Shown here piece by piece: positions 1 through 5,357 of a stretch of DNA of 9,926 bases (the first letter of the stretch is position 1; each line of letters starts with the position of its first letter). The DNA is taken from positions 1 to 9,926 of the forward strand of contig JBDLID010000111.1 in assembly GCA_039715055.1 (NCBI GenBank). The letters are read 5' to 3'. This stretch comes from JBDLID01 sp039715055 (GTDB taxonomy: Bacteria; Desulfobacterota; Desulfobulbia; Desulfobulbales; Desulfocapsaceae). A program made the translations under genes and the position numbers. Below the pieces are notes generated by a model, which worked only from the letters and a program-made list of their open reading frames with translations, ran no database searches and was not told the origin of the DNA.

Positions 1-396
1 CACCGGCTGGGGGATATCGGTTCGCGGCTTGGTATAACCGTCAAGGCCGCCGTTGGGAGAGTCAACATAGACGTTATCGTGATCATCGATAATATAGCGC
101 TCAACCCAGGTACGATAGTTGCCGTCCGGGACCTTATATTCATTTTTATCGGCAACACAGCAGGAGCCGCAGCCGATACAGCGGGTGATGTCGACGATAA
201 AGACAAACTGCTTCTTGGAAAAAACCGTATCTTCGGCCCGCATGCCGGGAATCTGTTCGGCTATATCATCGGCGGTAGCTGGGATCACCATGAGCAGGGA
301 GCCGCCAATGGTCCCGGCGAGTACCTTCTTGATAAAACCACGACGATCGTGATCTATCTCCTGTTTGATATCTTCCATGTTGATATCTTTTTTCAT
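1..396 (-). CDS. Tat-exported 4Fe-4S ferredoxin-like subunit (NrfC/DsrO-like), partial
   Basis: The reading frame runs from ATG at 396 to the window edge, so only the first 132 residues are present. It is the likely periplasmic electron-transfer subunit of a membrane oxidoreductase (complex iron-sulfur molybdoenzyme beta-type family, as NrfC, PsrB or DsrO). The N-terminus has a twin-arginine signal (DRRGFIKK, R18-R19) followed by a hydrophobic stretch at about 25-42. The first cluster motif begins at C73 (CIGCGSC), followed by the family-typical VPDGNYRTWVERY segment at 89-101. The fourth cysteine expected at 83 is Asp; an extra Cys sits at 80. The start overlaps the stop of the upstream cytochrome as TGATG, with a strong AAGGAGG at 404-410, so the two are translationally coupled. 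M7 is a less likely start. The cytochrome neighbour predicts an NrfD-type membrane subunit beyond the window. The family is clear; the substrate is unknown. Confidence 0.88.
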   Translation of the reverse strand, partial: MKKDINMEDIKQEIDHDRRGFIKKVLAGTIGGSLLMVIPATADDIAEQIPGMRAEDTVFSKKQFVFIVDITRCIGCGSCCVADKNEYKVPDGNYRTWVERYIIDDHDNVYVDSPNGGLDGYTKPRTDIPQPV

Positions 397-947
397 CACT
401 TGTCCTCCTTCATGCTCATCCCCATCATCTCATAAGCCTGCTTGATCCAGAGCAGCGGATCATGGACCATGTGACACTGGTTACAGTTGTGATCGACCCG
501 CACCTTTTTTTCTTCAAGATGCTGGGGCATGGCCACAACCTTGATGGAGGTCTGCGGGCGGGCCTGGATAACCTTGTTGTGACAGCGAAGACAGAGATCC
601 TTGATCTCCATGCCGCGCTTCACCGGGAGTTTTGCCACGTATTTACCGTCCTTGATATGATCGGAATAGGGACCGTGGCAGAATTCACAGGAGACAGTTT
701 TGTGGACACCAGCCTTGTGGACTGTCCTAATTGGGCGATGGCAGGCAAAACAGGCATCGTTGGTATTGTTTCTGACCACGACATTTCGCTGATCTTCAAT
801 ATCGCTGCCGCGATAGTGACCATATTGGCCCATGGTCTCGGGCAGGAACAGCTGCCGGGCAAAAATACCCAATCCGCCGGCGACCACCAGGATCAACGCA
901 ATCCTGACGACATGGGCGAAATAACTTGATTTATACTGCTTCTCCAC
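396..947 (-). CDS. Membrane-anchored tetraheme cytochrome c
   Basis: This 183-residue protein has an uncleaved-looking N-terminal membrane helix (about residues 11-30) and a periplasmic part with four CxxCH heme c motifs: C66-H70, C87-H91, C119-H123 and C155-H159. The start is GTG at 947, chosen because GGAGG at 952-957 lies at good spacing. It overlaps the next gene (Tat iron-sulfur protein) by one base, so both form one operon. A tetraheme cytochrome with a signal anchor, followed by a Tat ferredoxin, is the layout of DsrJ-DsrO, NrfB-NrfC and related quinone-linked complexes; here it probably passes electrons between the membrane complex and a periplasmic partner. It does not show an obvious NapC/NrfH signature, although it shares their size and heme count, so a NapC/NrfH-like quinol dehydrogenase role cannot be excluded. 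Its promoter is probably the sigma-54-like site at 1091-1106. Confidence 0.9.
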   Translation of the reverse strand: MEKQYKSSYFAHVVRIALILVVAGGLGIFARQLFLPETMGQYGHYRGSDIEDQRNVVVRNNTNDACFACHRPIRTVHKAGVHKTVSCEFCHGPYSDHIKDGKYVAKLPVKRGMEIKDLCLRCHNKVIQARPQTSIKVVAMPQHLEEKKVRVDHNCNQCHMVHDPLLWIKQAYEMMGMSMKEDK

Positions 948-1090
948 AGGGATCCTCCCTTGCTTAATTTATCTCCGGTAACCGCTTGACGAGAGCGGCT
1001 GTTGACTTTTCCTCTGGGGGTGTAACAGGAATCAATACAGAAAACCCTATCATCTGCTTTGAGGCAAAGTCAAATCAACGGGAAACTTTT

Positions 1091-1106
1091 TGCAAACTTC
1101 AGACCA
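1091..1106 (-). promoter_or_regulatory. Candidate sigma-54 (-24/-12) promoter of the cytochrome/FeS operon
   Basis: On the minus strand the sequence reads TGGTCTGAAGTTTGCA. It matches the sigma-54 consensus TGGCACG-N4-TTGCA at 9 of 12 specified positions, including the invariant GG and GC at the correct 10-base spacing. Transcription would start near 1080, giving a leader of about 130 nt before the GTG at 947. It resembles the element upstream of nap (9139-9154), and both have two dyads at nearly the same upstream distances. Confidence 0.6.
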
Positions 1107-1157
1107 CTTTTCAAAGATTCAAAATTTCAGGAAGTTAATAGGGTCGATGTTCTCAAA

Positions 1158-1174
1158 CGATACTTTCTGGTAGC
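1158..1174. promoter_or_regulatory. Candidate activator site, TACY-N4-GGTA dyad (promoter-proximal copy)
   Basis: The plus strand reads CGATACTTTCTGGTAGC, a degenerate copy of the dyad found at 1190, 9205 and 9238. Its centre is 62 bp upstream of the -24 GG of the promoter at 1091-1106, an enhancer-like position, and 32 bp (about three helical turns) from the next copy. Confidence 0.5.
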
Positions 1175-1189
1175 AGTTTTTTTTTCTAT

Positions 1190-1206
1190 CGGTACCAAAC
1201 GGTAAC
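1190..1206. promoter_or_regulatory. Candidate activator site, TACC-N4-GGTA dyad (promoter-distal copy)
   Basis: The plus strand reads CGGTACCAAACGGTAAC. It agrees with the nap-side copy at 9205-9221 at all but one base outside the central four. Its centre is 94 bp upstream of the -24 GG of the promoter at 1091-1106, the same distance as the distal copy at the nap promoter. Confidence 0.55.
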
Positions 1207-1337
1207 AAAAGAACTTGTTTATCTAAAAACCAGTGAACTAACTCTTCTCTTCAGGGGAAAACAGCAAGCATGGAAAAAATACGGATTAGGGACCCGGCAA
1301 CGATACAGGGCGTATTGTCTGCTAGGTAAAAAAGACG

Positions 1338-2138
1338 CTAAAACCAGGGATCATCAAATTCTACACCGGAGCGGTCCCAATACTGTCCGATTTCAAAATG
1401 AAGTTGACGATTCTCCTGTCCCTTGAGGTAAAGAGTCATGGTAACCGCAAAGGGAATCTCCGGCAGCAGTTCTTTTGACAGCACAGTAGGAGGCTGGACA
1501 CGGTAAGTGTTACCATCTCGAAACAGCACTTCGTCTACCCCATACGGCCCACCATTAACCACCACTTTTTCAACCTCAGTCAACCGATCGACATAAATGG
1601 GCTCCAGCGTATATACATCTTTCATGAAACGGGTCAGAACAACCCTGGCCTCACCGGTTGAAGCCAATGAAGATTTGGATGACTGCAGCTCTTCATAACG
1701 ATAAATTTTAGAGCGCAGCCGATCCAGGGTAACCTTTTCCCCTCCAAGATATTTCTCGCGGCGAAACAGCTTATTTTTATCAATGGGCTCTTCAAAAATC
1801 CCGGCGAAAAAATCATGGGGTTCAGCAGGATCGAAAACAATCTTGAATGATCCGTTTTCATTGAGGGACTCCCACACCATTGCCCGACATCCCTCCAGAG
1901 GGAACTGACCGCCGATTGCCACCAGTTGGCCGTTATCATGAAACTCCCACCGGTCGGCACGACTGTAACTCCAGGAGATCAGTTTGTTCTGCAACAGGCT
2001 GTTCTGGGTTTTGGGATTTTTTGAAAAATTGGAAACAAGAAACAGCGCAAGAAATATTAGGCAACCAACTGAGGCTCCAGCCACAGTCAGCAGCAACTTA
2101 GATTTTTTCTTACCGAGTTGAACTCTTGTTATTTTCAA
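1338..2138 (-). CDS. Single-pass membrane protein paralogous to the NapH-like C-terminal domain
   Basis: I do not recognise a named family. The 266-residue protein has a basic N-terminus, one membrane helix (about 14-37) and a periplasmic domain of about 230 residues without heme or Fe-S motifs. That domain is a diverged paralogue of residues about 313-547 of the NapH-like protein two genes upstream. Shared landmarks in order are W55, GGQFPLEG (76-83; GGEWPLNG in the other), ENGSFKI (94-100; EQGSFKV), ARVVL (164-168; GRVVL), a FEIGQYWDR segment (248-256; FETGEIFDR), and an identical C-terminus FDDPWF. The start is TTG at 2138 with a weak AAAGG upstream; an in-frame TAG lies two codons before it, so no longer start exists, and L15 or V19 are alternatives that would cut the anchor. 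It lies 112 nt after the DUF1566 gene and probably ends this transcript. The role is probably structural or in electron transfer around the NapH-like complex (inference). Confidence 0.8.
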   Translation of the reverse strand: MKITRVQLGKKKSKLLLTVAGASVGCLIFLALFLVSNFSKNPKTQNSLLQNKLISWSYSRADRWEFHDNGQLVAIGGQFPLEGCRAMVWESLNENGSFKIVFDPAEPHDFFAGIFEEPIDKNKLFRREKYLGGEKVTLDRLRSKIYRYEELQSSKSSLASTGEARVVLTRFMKDVYTLEPIYVDRLTEVEKVVVNGGPYGVDEVLFRDGNTYRVQPPTVLSKELLPEIPFAVTMTLYLKGQENRQLHFEIGQYWDRSGVEFDDPWF

Positions 2139-2250
2139 GTTCTAAGCCTTTGGCAAAACTGGGAACCTGCATCAATCCTGTCCAATGAAACACTTGCCTC
2201 ATTTTACGCCCGGCCCCCGGTTAATTCAAGGCTCCCGTGTATACTCAGGG

Positions 2251-2706
2251 TTATTTAAGGTATCGAACAGGCAACACACGTGCATCAACCGTTGACTGGG
2301 CATGGCCCCAATCCCTGTTTCCATATTCGAAATCGAAACTGGCCACCTTGGAAGAACGGTTGTCTTTGGCCCAGAGACAGCAGGCCGTTATACTGATTTT
2401 TTCGATAATATAATACTCAGTGGTCTGAGCAGCCTCCAACCGGTAGAGGGTGGCAAGCTCATCTTGGGTTGGCATTCGCCAATCATCAAAGCCTCCCTGA
2501 TTGAACTGGTCACAATATTCATGGGCCGCAGGCCAGCTGATATCGCTGCCGTTATCTTTAAGCGGCCACATCAACCCTGTCTGCTGATCGATGATCACTG
2601 ACTTTTCGGTATCGATAAAGAACCGCTCGCCGGCCAACATCACAGGAGTAAAAGCAAAAAGACCTAACAGTCCAATCAGCCCCAACTGAATCATCACACT
2701 TTTCAC
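2251..2706 (-). CDS. Exported DUF1566 (Lcl C-terminal-like) domain protein
   Basis: The 151-residue product has a cleavable signal peptide (about residues 1-25, ending VMLA-GE) and a DUF1566/Lcl-type domain. Landmarks are TGLMW (43-47), SWPAAHEYC (57-65), the diagnostic FDDWRMPTQDEL (73-84), CLWA (110-113) and a closing ARVLPVR (142-148). This fold is found in extracellular and envelope proteins, where it is usually of unknown or carbohydrate/adhesion-related role; no enzymatic activity can be read from it. The frame is open back to a GTG at 2754, but I choose GTG at 2706 because a good GGAGGG lies 10 bases upstream and the signal peptide then has a normal N-terminus. It sits 57 nt after the NapH-like gene and before the paralogue of that protein's C-terminal domain, so it probably belongs to the same envelope assembly (inference). 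Confidence 0.85.
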   Translation of the reverse strand: MKSVMIQLGLIGLLGLFAFTPVMLAGERFFIDTEKSVIIDQQTGLMWPLKDNGSDISWPAAHEYCDQFNQGGFDDWRMPTQDELATLYRLEAAQTTEYYIIEKISITACCLWAKDNRSSKVASFDFEYGNRDWGHAQSTVDARVLPVRYLK

Positions 2707-2716
2707 TGTGGTTGTA

Positions 2717-2723
2717 CCCTCCT
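2717..2723 (-). promoter_or_regulatory. Ribosome binding site deciding the DUF1566 gene start
   Basis: AGGAGGG on the minus strand lies 10-11 bases before GTG at 2706. The upstream in-frame GTG at 2754 has no such site, and its extra 16 residues would precede the signal peptide. Confidence 0.6.
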
Positions 2724-2763
2724 GAAAACAAGAAAAACTGATCTTAAAAAACACCTTTTTCTG

Positions 2764-4407
2764 TTAGAACCAAGGGTCATCAAACACTTCACTGCGGCGG
2801 TCGAAAATCTCACCGGTTTCAAACTCCATTCTCTCGGTATGGCCGTCATGAAAAATGACATTCATATATGTTTTAAATGGAAGCTGAGGTGCTTCGCCCT
2901 CAGAGACAATGATCTGCGGACTGTTGATCCACCTCTTCACATTGGTCAGCATGACCTCCATGGAGATATGGTCTCCCTTTGTTTCGACTTTCTTAATCAA
3001 TCCCTTGGGGTCCTTGACATGAAGCACAAGGATATAGGTCTTGTCGGCGTATTCATCCAACACGACACGACCCTCAACAGAGGCTGCAGCCGCATCATCT
3101 GTGGTTTTTGCCTCAGTGAGCTGGTCAATCTGGTAGCTGCCGGCTGGAAAGTCTTCCGAAAGACCTTGTCCGCTGTGCTCAAGAAGAACTTCTGCCTGGG
3201 CATGAATCGGCGCAGAAACCTTAAACGTTGTATAACTCTCAGGTACGTCCGGAACAGGAATCACCTTAAATGAACCCTGCTCATCAATTGGCTGCCATTG
3301 CCAGTTCCTGGACCCGTTTAAAGGCCACTCGCCGCCGCGGGCAACAATGGTTCCGTCGGTCAGAAGTTCCATGCTGCCAATTCTTTTGTTCTTCCAGACA
3401 ATTTTTTTATCACTGAGGAGCTTATGCTCAATTTTAGCGCCCCGCTCCGGGAAATCCATCTTCTCATACGTTTTGAAAAGGAGAAAACCGATTCCCGCCA
3501 GAACAGCGACAAGAAGAGTCCGGCAAAAAACCTTTCTCGATTTTCGCAACAAAGATGGTAGCCAGCCTGTTTTAAGGTCCCCCAGAGTTTGAAAATCAAA
3601 GGTGAGTGCCTTGCCCATCTTCTTACAGGCAACCACACACTCCCCGCAGTTGCTGCACTCGGTCTCAAGGGAGTCTGACAGGGTCTTGGGGTGCAGGTTG
3701 AGGCTGCAGGCCATGTCACACCGTTCATATCCGGGACGACAGATGCATTTCTCATCAGCAAAGGCGACCTGCAGTCGTTTTCTGTTAAGAAGCTTGGTGA
3801 GGATAATCAAAATTGACTGCGGACAGATATAGCGGCACCAGAGGCGTTTTTGGGCAACAAACTCAATAAACAGCAGCCCCAGAAGAAACAGGTAACAGAG
3901 GGAGACAAAATCCTGGCCAAAAAGATACTGGAAAAACCTGGCGTACCAAGCCGCCGTAGAGAGCTGGTTGAGGACCGGGGTGGTTGAAAAGATAAAAAAC
4001 CCGACAAACCCGGCGGCAAACACGGCCAACTTAAAGGGAAAACCATTTTTCAGAAGCGGCAACCCTTGATAGCTGCGGGGCATCACTTTACGGCTGAGCT
4101 TTTGAGTCCACTCGGAAAAAAGCCCGTAAGGGCAGACCCAGGAGCAGAAAACAGTTCCCAGCACCAGGGCAAGAATCAATGGCAGCACGGTGCCTATCAG
4201 ATTATCAACGGTAAAATAAATATTTTTAATAGTCAGCTGCAAAACGGCCAGGGGATCGGCCAGTGGAATTCCGAACATGTGAAAAGAGAGGAAATTTCCG
4301 TAAACCATGCTGTAGCGGGAGCGATTCAGCAGTGGGATGACAATAAAGGCGACAGCAACAAAAATCTGAAAAGCCCGGCGCCAGGTGGTGAGACTTGGTT
4401 TTTTCAT
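2764..4407 (-). CDS. napH: NapH-like membrane ferredoxin with extra C-terminal periplasmic domain
   Basis: The 547-residue protein combines a NapH-type membrane iron-sulfur module with a second large domain. Residues 1-290 hold about four membrane helices (near 11-28, 70-92, 124-146, 166-186), two CxxxCP motifs typical of NapH/NosR (C88-P93 and C191-P196), and a cytoplasmic ferredoxin part. The second cluster is canonical (C251, C254, C257, C261). The first is unusual (C221, C223, C230, C234). A further helix at about 294-312 leads to a periplasmic domain (313-547) ending VFDDPWF. E. coli NapH is about 287 residues, so the C-terminal half is additional. Known NapH proteins help pass electrons from menaquinol towards periplasmic nitrate reductase. 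ATG at 4407 overlaps the upstream stop as TGATG with GGGAGGTGG as ribosome site, so it is coupled to the NapG-like gene. The same C-terminal domain recurs in the protein at 1338-2138. Confidence 0.88.
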   Translation of the reverse strand: MKKPSLTTWRRAFQIFVAVAFIVIPLLNRSRYSMVYGNFLSFHMFGIPLADPLAVLQLTIKNIYFTVDNLIGTVLPLILALVLGTVFCSWVCPYGLFSEWTQKLSRKVMPRSYQGLPLLKNGFPFKLAVFAAGFVGFFIFSTTPVLNQLSTAAWYARFFQYLFGQDFVSLCYLFLLGLLFIEFVAQKRLWCRYICPQSILIILTKLLNRKRLQVAFADEKCICRPGYERCDMACSLNLHPKTLSDSLETECSNCGECVVACKKMGKALTFDFQTLGDLKTGWLPSLLRKSRKVFCRTLLVAVLAGIGFLLFKTYEKMDFPERGAKIEHKLLSDKKIVWKNKRIGSMELLTDGTIVARGGEWPLNGSRNWQWQPIDEQGSFKVIPVPDVPESYTTFKVSAPIHAQAEVLLEHSGQGLSEDFPAGSYQIDQLTEAKTTDDAAAASVEGRVVLDEYADKTYILVLHVKDPKGLIKKVETKGDHISMEVMLTNVKRWINSPQIIVSEGEAPQLPFKTYMNVIFHDGHTERMEFETGEIFDRRSEVFDDPWF

Positions 4408-4907
4408 CAGCCACCTCCCTGCGGACCTTTATTTCTGTCCTGGAATCTAGTCGGTGTCACAACAATGGCATCGGCCGGGCAGACATGCTCACACAACCCG
4501 CAGCCTGCGCACTGATCGGTGATGACCGGATAGTCTCCCCTTTCAAGAACCATGGCCTTCCACTTGATCGGGCACCGCTCGTAACAGCTTCTGCAGAGAA
4601 GATGCTCGGTCCAGGTGAAACACTTTTTCCGGTCAAGCTCGGCAAAGCCCATCCTTACATCATAGATATCGACATCGTGGAGCGCATCGGAAGGACAAAT
4701 GGCACTGCAGCGCATACAGAGGTAGCAGGGAGCGACTTTCGGGTCGATCTCAGGTGTGCCGGCTGTAAAAAAATTAAACCCGCGCCGCATCTTTATGCAG
4801 TCAAAGATACAGACCTGGGCGCATTGACCGCACTGGAGACAACGGGACAGAAACTCCTCCTCACTGCGGGCGCCGGGAGGACGGAGGAAATTTGTTGTGG
4901 GACTCAT
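4407..4907 (-). CDS. napG: NapG/MauM-like 4x[4Fe-4S] ferredoxin without Tat leader
   Basis: This 166-residue protein carries four [4Fe-4S] cluster motifs: CLQCGQC...C (from C23), CYLCMRC...CP (from C61), C-x8-CRSC...CP (from about C95) and CAGCGLC...CP (from about C133). It begins with FLRPPGA and EEEFLSRC just before the first cluster, which matches the mature start of NapG (MauM/NapG family) more closely than NapF. NapG normally has a twin-arginine leader of about 40 residues; here the protein starts directly at the mature part, the frame upstream has no usable start before a TGA near 4953, and neither other frame shows an RR signal. The product is therefore probably cytoplasmic. No clear ribosome site precedes ATG 4907; a six-codon reading frame (4924-4904, MKRFEK) ends overlapping the start as ATGA and could feed ribosomes to it. 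It is coupled to the NapH-like gene by TGATG and separated from napD by a terminator. Confidence 0.85.
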   Translation of the reverse strand: MSPTTNFLRPPGARSEEEFLSRCLQCGQCAQVCIFDCIKMRRGFNFFTAGTPEIDPKVAPCYLCMRCSAICPSDALHDVDIYDVRMGFAELDRKKCFTWTEHLLCRSCYERCPIKWKAMVLERGDYPVITDQCAGCGLCEHVCPADAIVVTPTRFQDRNKGPQGGG

Positions 4908-4970
4908 TTTTCGAACCGTTTCATAAAATAGATGCTGCAGGTTACACGGATGTCAGCCACACAGCAAACA

Positions 4971-5000
4971 CCACATTGTGGGCATATACCTACAATGTGG
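4971..5000. repeat. 30-bp near-perfect inverted repeat, candidate operator
   Basis: Perfect 9-bp arms, CCACATTGT at 4971-4979 and ACAATGTGG at 4992-5000, flank a 12-bp centre that is itself mostly dyad-symmetric. It starts two bases beyond the T-tract of the napD terminator and lies 64 bp before the napG-like gene. It is not followed by a T-run on either strand, so an operator or an RNA stem is more likely than a second terminator. I cannot assign a regulator. Confidence 0.6.
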
Positions 5001-5002
5001 TC

Positions 5003-5043
5003 AAAAAAAACCCGGCTGCCGATTAAGGGAATCAGCAGCCGGG
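5003..5043 (-). terminator. Strong intrinsic terminator after napD
   Basis: Perfect 9-bp GC-rich stem (5011-5019 with 5035-5043, CCCGGCTGC arms), one mismatch, then a further 4 bp (5021-5024 with 5030-5033) closing a five-base loop, followed on the minus strand by eight T (5010-5003). It lies 7 nt after the napD stop. It should split the cluster into cytochromes-napA-napD and napG-napH-DUF1566-paralogue transcripts, or lower expression of the second part. Confidence 0.92.
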
Positions 5044-5049
5044 GGAACC

Positions 5050-5355
5050 CTATTCTTTCGTCTTAGGTTCCATTTTCATCAGTTTTTCATAGGATAGGCC
5101 TGTCGTAAGATTACCGTCCTCATCGATCTCATCTTCAATGGTCAGATAGGTCGTATAGACGGTGAGCACCCCTTCCATACGGCCGATCCTTTTGACAACT
5201 TTTTCAATCATGTCAGATGGCGACTCGGCAACAGCAACCACATACTGATCTTCATGAGTGCCGTAGGTGGTCATTTCATCCATGGCTTTGACCTTTTCTT
5301 CGACCTCGTGAACATCATCTTTCAGACAGTGTATCAACAATCCTGACACAGCCAT
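5050..5355 (-). CDS. napD: NapD, cytoplasmic chaperone of the nitrate reductase Tat signal
   Basis: The 101-residue protein fits the NapD family (E. coli NapD about 87 residues): a small ferredoxin-like-fold cytoplasmic protein that binds the NapA Tat signal peptide and holds export until the Mo cofactor is inserted. Visible family features are the first strand (SGLLIHC), a central strand VVAVAE at about 39-44 and the C-terminal RMEGVLTVYTTYL segment (about 59-71), with an acidic tail after it. Start ATG 5355 follows the napA stop by two bases, which implies translational coupling; a modest AAGAAGGCG lies in the end of napA. It contains no metal-binding motif. It is the last gene before the strong terminator. 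Confidence 0.93.
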   Translation of the reverse strand: MAVSGLLIHCLKDDVHEVEEKVKAMDEMTTYGTHEDQYVVAVAESPSDMIEKVVKRIGRMEGVLTVYTTYLTIEDEIDEDGNLTTGLSYEKLMKMEPKTKE

Positions 5356-5357
5356 GA

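Larger units (their letters stand above)
948..1337. other. 390-bp intergenic region with sigma-54-type promoter and tandem dyads
   Basis: I see no gene here. On the minus strand it carries a -24/-12-like element (1091-1106) and two upstream dyads (1158-1174 and 1190-1206) that serve the cytochrome gene starting at 947. The predicted leader is about 130 nt. It contains a small hairpin (982-986 pairing with 994-998) and another near the predicted transcription start (1057-1061 with 1065-1069). A run of ten T on the plus strand lies at 1177-1186. Just downstream of the gene ending at 1338 I find no convincing intrinsic terminator, only a weak stem followed by a T-rich stretch. Confidence 0.6.

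Noticed and set aside
462..929. Long plus-strand open frame (155 codons) opposite the anchored tetraheme cytochrome
   Set aside because: It lies wholly antisense to a gene with four heme motifs, has no ribosome site and no recognisable domain.
1177..1186. Run of T read as a plus-strand terminator
   Set aside because: No GC-rich stem precedes it and no plus-strand gene ends nearby.
2100..2180. Short minus-strand frame starting with MQVPSF that overlaps the TTG start of the paralogue gene
   Set aside because: About 20 codons with no recognisable features; probably chance, although it could be a leader peptide.
4395..4931. Plus-strand open frame of 178 codons opposite the napG-like gene
   Set aside because: The minus-strand gene has four conserved cluster motifs and coupled neighbours; this frame is its shadow.
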